Source: Micropterus salmoides
Taxonomy: Eukaryota; Chordata; Actinopteri; Centrarchiformes; Centrarchidae
Assembly: GCF_014851395.1 (NCBI RefSeq)
Contig: NW_024041373.1
Span: 24,973,193-25,037,192, forward strand
Length of the DNA stretch: 64,000 bases
Reading direction: 5' to 3'
How positions within the stretch are numbered: position 1 is the stretch's first letter; every line of letters starts with the position of its first letter. Of this stretch, positions 37,285 to 46,379 are shown piece by piece. The position numbers and the translations under genes are program-made. Below the pieces are notes generated by a model, which saw only the letters and a program-made list of their open reading frames with translations, was not told the origin of the DNA and ran no database searches.

Positions 37285-37369
37285 CTCCTCTTGTTGCTCC
37301 ATACGAGCTGACAACTATCAGGGCAACCTGTGCAATAATTCCCAGGACTTTTTTACTCCAGGGATCCAT
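37285..37369 (-). CDS. cntnap: CNTNAP exon 1: start codon and signal peptide
   Basis: The ATG at 37369 opens 28 codons plus one base, ending at a GTGAGT donor (phase 1). The peptide starts MDPWSKKVLGIIAQVAL and continues with a short hydrophobic run to SSYGATRG: a basic start, a hydrophobic core and a small-residue cleavage region, as in a secretory signal peptide. This suits a type I membrane protein whose discoidin domain is extracellular. The start context is strong (A at -3, G at +4). The last base joins the first two of exon 2 to make a Glu codon. The sequence alone would not identify the family; the call rests on its phase-correct join to exon 2 and its position upstream. A non-homologous alternative first exon cannot be excluded without transcripts. 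Confidence 0.85.
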
Positions 37370-37520
37370 GATGAAGAAGAAAGATGCTGCAGAAAAACCT
37401 GCCGGGTGAAGGAGAGAGACAGTCTGCCTCTCCTGTACTCTTTACTCCACTCCTCCACACTCTCACACTTTCCAGATCTGATGAATTTTGCACTTCTGTG
37501 TCTGCAACGGTCACCAACAT
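37353..37520 (-). other. upstream ORF overlapping the CNTNAP start codon
   Basis: An ATG at 37520 opens a 55-codon frame, out of phase with the main ORF, ending at TAA 37353-37355. It therefore overlaps the CNTNAP start by 17 bases. Its own start context is weak (C at -3, T at +4), while the main ATG is strong. If transcription starts upstream of 37520, the uORF would be scanned first and could lower translation. The peptide matches nothing I recognise and is unlikely to be functional as protein. Confidence 0.4.
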
Positions 37521-37720
37521 CTGACTGCCTACACGGCGAAGACAGGAGAAGCAAGAGGCTACTTTCTGTTCGACTGCACTCTGCAGAGTGGAGAGAGGGA
37601 GAGAGAGGGGGAGGGAGAGAGAGGGAGAGAGAGAGCTTTCCCCACTGCCACAGCCCCAGTGAAAGGTACTTTAGTCATTAAAAGGAAGTGAAGACCCTAT
37701 GGTCTGCCAAAATCCTTCAG
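37370..37720 (-). promoter_or_regulatory. probable 5' UTR / proximal promoter of the CNTNAP gene
   Basis: This is the sequence just upstream of the CNTNAP start codon on the minus strand. It is relatively GC- and CpG-containing for the window up to about 37560. It then has a dense GA/CT tract at 37590-37636 (minus strand reads as pyrimidines). Polypyrimidine/GAGA-type tracts are common next to vertebrate promoters, but no clear TATA box is visible and the transcription start cannot be placed. The call is by position. Confidence 0.4.
37590..37636 (+). repeat. (GA)n-rich tract
   Basis: Purine-only GAGAG/GAGGG tract about 220 bp upstream of the CNTNAP start codon. Confidence 0.85.
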
Positions 37721-38041
37721 CAGAAAACCCACTGCAGGCTGCACTATTATGCTCTGACAATGTTTGAGAAAGAGCCATCTCAGGTCCCATTAGGCTCCGG
37801 GCTACTGCTCACAGTCTGTTTGTCATCATGTAATGCAGCAGCTCAGGTCTAGTGGTCACTGAAGGGATTCCCAGCACATTGACTTAGTCACTGCAAATGA
37901 ATAAAAAATATCCCTGAGAGATGGGAATTAATGTGACTATTCAAAATCTAATTATAGGTTTTATTCTCTGTACTGCTACCACATCTCATCTCATACACTC
38001 CTTTAAGTTAACCACGTGAAATAGAGGTCTTGATCTCTTTT

Positions 38042-38268
38042 TCGGCTGTGGCTCAGGAGGTAGAGTGGTTTGCCCACTAATCGAAAGATCAGCGGTTCAA
38101 TCCCTAGCTCCTCCAAGCTGCATGTTGAAGTGTACTTGGGCAAAATACTGAACCTCAAATTGTCCCCGATGTTCCTTTGGTGTCTGTGAATGAATGTGAT
38201 GTTGTGTAAAAAGCAACTGGAGTGGTCGGGAGACTTGAAAGGTGCTATACAAATACAACAAATACAGA
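38042..38268 (+). repeat. tRNA-derived SINE
   Basis: The best-preserved SINE in the window. The A box lies near 38049-38060 (TGGCTCAGGAGGTAGAG) and the B box GGTTCAATCCC at 38094-38104. A tRNA-unrelated body follows (TGAAGTGTACTTGGGCAAAA). The 3' end (AAAGGTGCTATACAAATACA) resembles LINE tails of the L2/CR1 type, so it probably borrows LINE machinery. This is a common teleost SINE type. Confidence 0.8.
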
Positions 38269-41200
38269 GCATTTTCTACAACCTAGCCAAAAAGCAGAAT
38301 AAACCATTGTTGCAATGAAAAAATTACAGAAAACAAACAGTCAAAGCACAAACAATATGCAGTTAAGATGGGTATACAAGTTCAAGAACCATCCAAATAA
38401 ATTGGAAACAAAAACATTCACCAAGGGTGCTATTTTCCAAGTCCTTGAAAATTGGCTTTAGTGATAACCATTGACAGTTTTAGGTTCTCCAGCTCCTTGT
38501 TCCAAGTGTAAAGTGCAGGGTATCTAACTTCTCCCCTGTGATATCACTGTCAAGTGTTGTTTCAGGTACAGCTGAGCACACTCAAGTCAAACAGTACTTC
38601 CATAAGTCGTTGCAACCAGTACCCCAAAATGACATGTGTGTACATTCAAGTGACAAAATGGCCGCAGTCATTATGACAGAAGCAAAGGAGGAAGACAGGT
38701 GACGTGTAATAGTCCGCATAGTGGGGAGGTCCACAGTCATTCCTTAAACCCAGGCAATGCTTTGTTCTGGGTGTCATGGACAATTTACTTTTAAGATTGG
38801 AGAAACACTGGTATTAAGTAACTTCAGTCCATCATTACTCGGGGAACCAACATCTGAACATCATAAGTGCAGTGGTAGTGGTTTGTGCACAGCTGAGGAA
38901 GGACACAGCCCAAAGAATGAACCCTCAAGGAAATGTAAAACAAACTGTAAATGTGTGCTTTTTATTTATTTATTTATTTTTTATTTCTGAAGATGCACTT
39001 GGGCATGTATTTGTGCAGCAATAGACCTGTCCAACCAGCCGTTGCGTGGTGTGTTTTTTGTCCCAACCCCTCTTTCTATGATGTCCAGTATGGTCCAACC
39101 TCTGTCTGTGGCCAACAGGAATTTGCTAATGACAATATTGGAGGGAAATCTCGCTTTTCGCCAGAGAAAGATGGAACTCTTGTCTGTCTGTCTTTTGTCT
39201 AACCATCCATTAGGAAGAGACGTCTGAAATGGACACAGATATAGTGTTTTGGTTTAAATTACTTTTCATTGATCCCCCTTGTGATTCCTGTAGCCTCATT
39301 TTCCTTTTTAAGTCCATCTGCACACCTTTATCTCATCTGTGGCATGTTCTGTGGCATTTACAGTAAATGTCTGTATTTTACACCCTAATGAAGGCTTTCA
39401 ACTGAAATGAGTAGGTGTCAGCCATGCCATGTGAAAGGCTTTTTATTATCCTCAGGACTCAGAGTGCTTAGGATTGTTCGTTCTTTGTTATTGTTGTGGC
39501 CCTTGAGTCTAACTGTTTAAGCATGCTTTTTTATCTTGTGTTTAGCAGCACACACCCAAGTGGCTTTCTTGGCATGACCATATTAAGATTGGGGTTTTTT
39601 TTGCCATATATGAATTCTATCATAAACTTCCTCTATATTCAGAACATTGATAAGAAAGGAAAAAAGAATACTACAAATATGCAAAATTCTTTGGTATCCA
39701 TTATTTTGCTGACTTGTCACATTGTCTCACCAGTTACCAGATGATCTGTTTTACATGGCTTGAGTATTTGTGGACATTTACTTGTATTTTATTAACAATG
39801 CGGTATTAATATTTTTATAAATGTGTCTTATGTCTTTGTGCTGCATGGCTTATGTGTTTGATATTACAAATCTACCAACTTTTAAACTATTTCTAGTAAC
39901 ATCAAGATTAATACAATTGGTTATTAACTGTTTTCCTTATCTATGTCTTTTTGCTTTGCACAGTTGTTGCCTCAGTGTTTTCCTTTTCCTGTTGCTTTGC
40001 ATGATTGATGTTATCGGCATGTTATTGTACCATGTTTGTATTTCTTTCTTACCACAAGACTGCACTTGCAAATTAGCTGGATCGGCACTGGCACTGGCAC
40101 ATTTACAAAAATGTTAATTGATGTATGTTGTCCTGATAAATAAAGCAATGAGATGAAATTCAACATGATGAATAGGCATTTAAGTCTAACTTTTTCAGTT
40201 ATTTGTTATTCATATGGGTATAGGCGTGTGTTGGAGCATACATCTAAACACCATAGTTGAATATAAACAGATATTTAAACTTTTTTATAATGCATGAAAT
40301 ATGGTAAGAAACATGTTTTCAACACGTTCTTTCCACCACAGAGACATGGGAAAGAGGACTGATGTGTCTACTTTTGAAAGGATGGATGTTTTTTTGCACA
40401 TTACACAATCACTCCATTTGAAAACCACCGCACAATGGTAAGCTGAGAGATTTAATTTATCTGCATAGATTGGGTTTTCACACAAAATACTCAGTGAAGC
40501 AACAGATTATGCTGCAGTCTTTATCAGTATTATCACAGTCAATATTACTATTCCTGGATCACTGTACTTGTTTTATCTGCTATGATGGCTAACCACACAG
40601 CCACATGGATGTTAGAGAAGCTTTTCAGGAGCGGTGAGGTGGGCGACATGTGAATGAGGCAGATTCGTGTGTGGAGAGGGAGCAGAGAGACCGACTAATG
40701 TGTCGTACTGGGACTGGTGTTTTTGTTTTAAACATATTAGATAGCAAGAAAGACAGAAGCAGACAAAATGTGTTTTGTGCATCTGTATGCCTGGAAGGTG
40801 GAGACAAAACTGAGAAAAACACACAGTCTAGTCTACTAATCGTGGCTTTCAGCTCTGGATTTTGTTACTACATTTGGATGGATTGTTAACATTTCAATAA
40901 GGTTTACTCCGTTATCCTTGTCTCAGTGAGAAGAAGATTGTCAATGCTACTGTAGATTAATTCCCAAGCTGACAGTGAAAACATTTACTGCAAATATCTC
41001 TGTGTGTCTTTCACTGATTCAGTGTCTAAATACTGATTTTAAAAAAACTCCACTGGACTCATTTCATTTCAATGTTTTGGTTTTGTTTGATTGTGGCATT
41101 ATCTTTGTCCAAGAAGAAAACACAATCTTTCAATGATGATAAGCATGAGCTTATTTAGTTGGGCTAACATCCACTGCAAATTTAACCATTATTGGTCACA

Positions 41201-42389
41201 ATCACAAATGTTTCTGTAAGATCCTGCAGGAACTGATGTAAATGATTTCTAATATATATCCTATCTAAAAGAGGTCTGAGATTCAGTCCTCAGGCAGTAT
41301 GGATTTAAGGCCACAACATAATTCTGCTGGTGTTTGGATAGGTTATTAATAATTAATACTTTTATTGTTAATAAACAACTTGCTTTGGCTGTGTTGCGTT
41401 CATTTTGAATTGACTTAGACTGACAGCTGATGAACTCATTCAGCTTGTTTTGAGTGAAACAACTGACTTGGCTTTGACATTGTGTATTTATTTTTTGGGG
41501 GGGTAAATTGCTTGTTTTGCTTCCACTTTGTCACTTTGCTTTGCATCTGGATTTGAGCCACTCTGCAGCCTCCTGCCAGGCCTCGTTTTGTATAACTCAT
41601 TTTTAGTTTGCATACCAAATAAAGCCGGCCAATGACTGATGCACTCCTACTCTACTTTATATTCACAACACCTGCTGCAGGCTGTGTACGGATTTTGGCT
41701 TTGGCCAGCAAACTGGTCGGCCAAAACAGAAAAGACTCTTTGAGTTTGTTTAAGAGGTGAGCAGTGATGTTTAAACTTGATGAAAGGGGGAAAAATAAAT
41801 AGATACTTTTTTCCTTTATCCACCATTAATGTAGAAGAATTTAAGCAATGACGGCTTGAAATTATTGTTAGTCTATTTTTTATTGTGAGAGAAGATGATT
41901 TTGCTGATGTCTGTAAATTGGCTTGATTAGCTGACAAATGAAGATTAGATTGTTACATTATAATTAAACATTTACTTCCCTCAAGATCAAATGAGAGACA
42001 GGAGAGAGTGAATACAAATCTTCAAGAGAGAAACTGAATTTTTGGGTATTTCTTTCTAGTCATTTAAATTTCAAGTAATTCGGTGATTTAGCAGCAATGT
42101 ATGTAGCTGGAACTGTTGTTTCTGAACAGTGACAGCAGCCTCATGTATTTACCTGTAATTGAGTAATAAAAGAGTAGGAATTGTTTAATAAGTTCAGCAT
42201 TGACAATGTTAGGTGAATGACAGTTGAAGCACTTCCAAACAAACACGAACATCTCCTAATTTAGTCATCAACACAAAAGATGTACAATTACATTAGTAAA
42301 TACCTGGTTATTTGATATAAAGTCAATGGTACAAGTACATGAAGACATAAGGAGAAAAATCCACTACAATATTCTCAGTCTTATGACCA
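38269..42389. other. intergenic stretch, no gene seen
   Basis: AT-rich sequence upstream of the CNTNAP gene. A LINE-like tail (GTCCTGATAAATAAAGCAAT) may lie near 40125-40150. The segment 38640-38700 resembles 54584-54680 and may be a dispersed repeat. No coding or RNA gene is supported. Confidence 0.6.
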
Positions 42390-42560
42390 GTGAATGCAGG
42401 AAACAGGGATAGGACCCACTGCAGACAAAAGCAATTCAATGATTTATTTAAAAAAGCGAGAGCTCACAGGCAGGACAGCGAGGGTCAGAACCAGAAATGG
42501 CAGTCAACAGGCAAACAATTCCAAGGGGGCAGGCAGAAAAGCTAAAGTAAAAAAACAAAA
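42390..42560 (-). repeat. LTR-like dispersed-repeat fragment
   Basis: Words such as GCAGGAAACAGGGATAGGAC, CAATGATTTATTTAAAAAAG and CAGGCAGGACAGCGAGGGTC resemble the antisense strand of a widespread teleost LTR family. It is cut off by the poly-A/TA/CA run that borders the Tc1 element. Confidence 0.35.
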
Positions 42561-42570
42561 AACATCAGGC

Positions 42571-42655
<85 letters not shown>
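42571..42655 (+). repeat. compound A(n)(TA)n(CA)n microsatellite
   Basis: About 27 A, then about 14 TA units, then about 15 CA units, ending exactly where the Tc1 element begins. Confidence 0.95.
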
Positions 42656-42659
<4 letters not shown>

Positions 42660-43039
42660 GGGTACGGAAAGTATTCAGACCCCTTTAAATTTTTCACTCT
42701 TTGTTTCATTGCAGCCATTTTCCAAAAATCAAAAAAGTTCATTTTATTTCTCAGTAATGTACACTCAGCACCCCATCTTGACAGAAAAAAACAGAAATGT
42801 AGAAATTTTGCAAATTTATTAAAAAAGAAAAACTGAAATATCACATGGTCATAAGTATTCAGACCCTTTGCCGTGACACTCATATTTAACTCAGGTGCTG
42901 TCTATTTCTTCTGATCATCCTTGAGATGGTTCTACACCTTCATTTGAGTCCAGCTGTGTTTGATTATACTGATTGGACTTGTTTAGGAAAGCCACACACC
43001 TGTCTATATAAGACCTTACAGCTCACAGTGCATGTCAGA
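42656..43039 (+). repeat. left terminal inverted repeat of the Tc1 element
   Basis: Matches the reverse complement of 44142-44526 almost base for base; one visible difference is a single T missing from the run near 42805. Direct-repeat cores lie at 42670-42686 and 42854-42869. Confidence 0.92.
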
Positions 43040-43108
43040 AATTTTTGCAAATTTATTAAAAAAGAAAAACTGAAATATCACATGGTCATAAGTATTCAGA
43101 CCCTTTGC
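43037..43108 (+). repeat. extra direct copy of an internal TIR segment
   Basis: Repeats 42801-42871 with one inserted T, bringing a third AGTATTCAGACCC core (43091) right next to the transposase stop codon. There is no counterpart on the transposase-start side. Confidence 0.9.
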
Positions 43109-44149
43109 TCAGTATTTAGTAGAAGCACCCTTTTGATCTAATACAGCCATGAGTCGTTTTGGGAAAGATGCAACAAGTTTTTCACATCTGGATTTGGGTA
43201 TCCTCTGCCATTCCTCCTTGCTGATCCTCTCCAGTTCTGTCAGGTTGGATGGTAAATGTTGGTGGACAGCCATTTTCAGGTCTCTCCAGAGATGCTCAAT
43301 TGGGTTTAAGTCAGGGCTCTGGCTGGGCCATTCAAGAACAGCCACGGAGTTGTTGTGAAGCCACTCCTTCGTTATTTTAGCGGTGTGCTTAGGCTCATTG
43401 TCTTGTTGGAAGGTAAACCTTCGGCCCAGTCTGAGGTCCAGAGCACTCTGGAAAAGGTTTTCGTCCAGGATATCCCTGTACTTGGCCGCATTCATCTTTC
43501 CCTCGATTGCAACCAGTCGTCCTGTCCCTGCAGCTGAAAAACACCCCCACAGCATGATGCTGCCACCACCGTGCTTCACTGTTGAGACTGTATTGGACAG
43601 GTGATGAGCAGTGCCTGGTTTTCTCCACACATACCGCTTAGAATTAAGGCCAAAAAGTTCTATCTTGGTCTCATCAGACCAGAGGATCTTATTTATCACC
43701 ATCTTGGAGTCCTTCAGGTGTTTTTTAGCAAACTCCATGCGGGCTTTCATGTGTCTTGCACTGAGGAGAGGCTTCCGTCGGGCCACTCTGCCATAAAGCC
43801 CCGACTGGTGGATTGCTGCAGTGATGGTTGACTTACTACAACTTTCTCCCATCTCCCGACTGCATCTCTGGAGCTCAGCCACAGTGACCTTTGGGTTCTT
43901 CTTTACCTCTCTCACCAAGGCTCTTCTCCCCCGATAGCTCAGTTTGGCCGGACGGCCAGCTCTAGGAAGGGTTCTGGTCGTCCCAAACGTCTTCCATTTG
44001 AGGATTATGGAGGCCACTGTGCTCTTAGGAACCTTAAGTGCAGCAGAAATTTTTTTGTAACCTTGGCCAGATCTGTGCCTTGCCACAATTCTGTCTCTGA
44101 GCTCTTCAGGCAGTTCCTTTGACCTCATGATTCTCATTTGCTCTGACAT
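43109..44149 (-). CDS. Tc1-type DD34E transposase, intact
   Basis: An uninterrupted 346-codon ORF from ATG 44149, the usual length for fish Tc1 transposases (about 340). Residues 1-120 form the paired-like, helix-turn-helix DNA-binding region: YKKISAALKVPKSTVASII near 31-49, the AT-hook-like GRPAKLS near 65-71 (many relatives have GRPR), and a second helix-turn-helix near 85-118. The catalytic core has all three acidic residues: Asp159 in LWSDETKIELFG, Asp250 in FQQDNEPKHTAK and Glu285 in SPDLNPIEHLW. Exactly 34 residues lie between the second Asp and the Glu. A glycine-rich box (KHGGGSIMLWGCFS) is at 192-205. It would bind the direct repeats and move the element by cut-and-paste into TA. No obvious disabling change is visible, but activity is unproven. 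Confidence 0.95.
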   Translation of the reverse strand: MSEQMRIMRSKELPEELRDRIVARHRSGQGYKKISAALKVPKSTVASIILKWKTFGTTRTLPRAGRPAKLSYRGRRALVREVKKNPKVTVAELQRCSREMGESCSKSTITAAIHQSGLYGRVARRKPLLSARHMKARMEFAKKHLKDSKMVINKILWSDETKIELFGLNSKRYVWRKPGTAHHLSNTVSTVKHGGGSIMLWGCFSAAGTGRLVAIEGKMNAAKYRDILDENLFQSALDLRLGRRFTFQQDNEPKHTAKITKEWLHNNSVAVLEWPSQSPDLNPIEHLWRDLKMAVHQHLPSNLTELERISKEEWQRIPKSRCEKLVASFPKRLMAVLDQKGASTKY

Positions 44150-44526
44150 GCACTGTGAGCTGTAAGGTCTTATATAGACAGGTGTGTGGCTTTCCTAAAC
44201 AAGTCCAATCAGTATAATCAAACACAGCTGGACTCAAATGAAGGTGTAGAACCATCTCAAGGATGATCAGAAGAAATAGACAGCACCTGAGTTAAATATG
44301 AGTGTCACGGCAAAGGGTCTGAATACTTATGACCATGTGATATTTCAGTTTTTCTTTTTTAATAAATTTGCAAAAATTTCTACATTTCTGTTTTTTTCTG
44401 TCAAGATGGGGTGCTGAGTGTACATTACTGAGAAATAAAATGAACTTTTTTGATTTTTGGAAAATGGCTGCAATGAAACAAAGAGTGAAAAATTTAAAGG
44501 GGTCTGAATACTTTCCGTACCCACTG
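44142..44526 (-). repeat. right terminal inverted repeat of the Tc1 element
   Basis: Partner of 42656-43039. Its inner edge includes the transposase start codon (44147-44149), so the first codons are encoded by the repeat itself. Confidence 0.92.

Positions 44527-44559
<33 letters not shown>
44527..44559 (+). repeat. (TA)n microsatellite
   Basis: TATATG then TA repeats directly after the right end of the Tc1 element; probably the other half of the microsatellite it entered. Confidence 0.95.
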
Positions 44560-44561
<2 letters not shown>

Positions 44562-44565
<4 letters not shown>

Positions 44566-45200
44566 TAGTTGAAAGTTCAAATTGTATAATTTGTTGAGAA
44601 CAAAATTACGTAACAACAGTCAATGGAAACAAAATCACCAACAGGTGGATGGTGTCCTAAGGGAATCTAACTTCGAGACCTGAATCGGTGAGCTCCTGGA
44701 TAGTCTGTTGGGCTACTTGGAGGTGTCAGATAAGGTCCCAGAGCTTCTCAATTGGATACTGGTCTGGGGAATGTGACGTCTAGTCAATGGCATCAATGCC
44801 TTCGTCATTCAGGAACGGGCATTGTCCTGCACTAGGACGAACCCAGGACCCACTTCACCAGCATAAGGTCTAACAATGGCTCTGAGGACTTCATCCCAGT
44901 GCCTAACAGCAGTCAGGGTCCTGTTGGTTAGGTCTGAGCGATCCTCCAAAGACATGCCTCCCCAGACCATCACTGACCCACCGCCAAACCGGTCATGCTC
45001 TGTCCATTCTCTTGACACTCTGCTGGGAGACACAGCAAACCTTACAAAAACTGAGGTAGACATTGTGACAATTTCCATAAGAACATACACTGAGCTTAAA
45101 ATATGCTGCATATACCTCTGATGTTGAGCTGGAGCCAAAGATTAGATTTTGTTCAAACCTGATAAAACATCAAAGAATATCAGAATATATTCTAGGTCAG
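44562..45200 (-). pseudogene. decayed Tc1-like transposase of a second family
   Basis: On the minus strand the frame 45138-44809 includes HDRFGGGSVMVWGGMSLEDR, then a gap and VLRAIVRPYAGEVGPGF followed by VLVQDNARS, the second-Asp region of a Tc1-type transposase. Beyond a frame break come FLNDEGIDAID, then a stop and PIEKLWDLI with the catalytic Glu. In-frame stops and a large deletion upstream (the N-terminal DNA-binding half is missing) make it non-functional. It is a clearly different family from the neighbouring intact element. Confidence 0.8.
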
Positions 45201-45579
45201 TTTTCGAAGAATTTATTAATTATGTTTTAAGTTTTTGTTCCTGAAAGAAGTGTTATGAATTTTCTACAGGAATTTGCTTCTTCTGCATGGCAACTATGGC
45301 TGAATCTCATAGGTAGCTTATTATTATCTGTACTCTGCACATGCGCTGGCGTCTGTAGCTACCTGTCAGAAGCTCCGTCTTAAACCAGACTCTTATCCAG
45401 TTTTAATCCACACTTTTACGTTACCGTAGGCCGTCTCTATCCTGCACCGTCGGGTAGCCCTTCTCTCAGGTGTGTTACTGCTACTCCAACACAACACTCG
45501 GCAGCTCACACACTCCATCCTCAGTCCGCACCCAGTGTTGAAGCAGATTCTGCTCAGTCCTGGTCTGGAACCGGCATCT

Positions 45580-46078
45580 CCTCGTCCCCTTTTCTCCCCA
45601 ACCACACTAATAATTGGTGACTCCATAACCAGAAACATCCGTTTCTTTAATGCTACCACTCACTGCTTCCCCGGTGCCACCATGGCTAACATTTTAAATA
45701 AATCCAGGACCTAATGCCATCGCTCCCATCCTCCATCACAAGAGTGATAGTCCATGTGGGAACAAATGACACAGCTCTTCAGCAGTCTGAGCTAAATGTC
45801 TTTAACATTTTTAAGCAGTGTGGAAAGTCTGTTTTTATCTCTGGACCCATTCCCACAGTTGGTCGCGGTGCTGGCCGCTTCAGTAGACTCCTTGGCCTCC
45901 ACGACTGGCTCCAGTCCGCCTGCAGGGCTCACGGTGTGTGTTATGTCGATAACTTAAATATTTTCTGGCAAAGAATGTCTCTTTTTAAGACAGACGGACT
46001 TCACCCAAACAAACGGGGCTCAGAAATGTTAGCTGCGCACATACAACATGTGGTGCGGTCCTCCCCTCAGGACTTGTG
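45580..46078 (+). pseudogene. LINE ORF1 esterase (SGNH hydrolase), frameshifted
   Basis: The first frame carries IIGDSITRNIRFF (block I; GDS at 45616-45624) and stops near 45714. The second, starting about there, carries VIVHVGTND (block III type) and KTDGLHPNKRGSEMLA (block V, Asp and His of the active site). The two parts are consecutive pieces of one domain separated by a frameshift near 45700-45714. Such esterases in LINE ORF1 are thought to help membrane or RNP interactions. All visible catalytic motifs survive despite the shift. Confidence 0.8.
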
Positions 46079-46379
46079 AATGACTAATCATTCATGCAGC
46101 ACACCTGGACACACCACCGCTCACTGAACAGATCTCTGCCTCACTGCCACAAACAACTGTCTCCACCTGCTGGCATGTAAAGCTGTCTGCTCCCAGCGCT
46201 GTTCCACAGACTTCTATTCCTGTCATCATCACGCATAGACCAGTAAACTGAAATGTGCACATCCCACACAGAAATATTAGTAATCTCTTAAGGATTAGGA
46301 CAACTGCACCAACTCCAGCACTCAGAACAAACTCATTTAAAATGTCATCAAGTACGCTGTGATGAATTTAACTCCTTTG

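Larger units (their letters stand above)
1..37369 (-). other. cntnap: contactin-associated protein (CNTNAP/Caspr) gene, 5' part
   Basis: Gene-level entry. Four minus-strand exons join in phase (1, 1, 0, 1) to encode a signal peptide followed by a complete discoidin domain that matches CNTNAP proteins throughout. CNTNAPs are single-pass neuronal membrane proteins of the neurexin superfamily (discoidin, laminin-G, EGF and fibrinogen-like modules, about 1300 residues), which bind contactins at axonal and synaptic contacts. Only the first ~179 residues lie here; laminin-G, EGF, transmembrane and cytoplasmic exons must lie at lower coordinates outside the window. Introns of about 16.5, 11.8 and 4.6 kb fit this family's very large loci. 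Exon 2 and early exon 3 look most like CNTNAP3/4; late exon 3 and exon 4 share features with CNTNAP5 and CNTNAP2. The paralogue is therefore left open. Confidence 0.93.
42656..44526 (-). mobile_element. complete Tc1/mariner transposon with IR/DR ends
   Basis: A 1871-bp element from CAGTGGGTACGG to CCGTACCCACTG, with terminal inverted repeats of about 385 bp and a full-length transposase on the minus strand. The direct-repeat core AGTATTCAGACCC occurs at the outer and inner part of each inverted repeat (42670, 42854; 44312-44327, 44496-44512), the IR/DR arrangement of Sleeping Beauty-type fish elements, with a third left copy at 43091. The end sequence resembles the PPTN/Passport group of flatfish, recalled from memory. 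The right end is followed by TA, but the left flank reads CA, so the expected TA duplication is not intact on both sides. It lies inside a TA/CA microsatellite. Confidence 0.93.

Noticed and set aside
42394..42883. 142- and 113-codon ORFs
   Set aside because: They run through the poly-A/TA/CA microsatellite and the Tc1 inverted repeat; an artefact.
43149..43831. Plus-strand and alternative-frame ORFs of 60-77 codons
   Set aside because: Shadows of the transposase gene on the opposite strand.
45393..45659. 88-codon minus-strand ORF
   Set aside because: Antisense shadow of the LINE ORF1 region.
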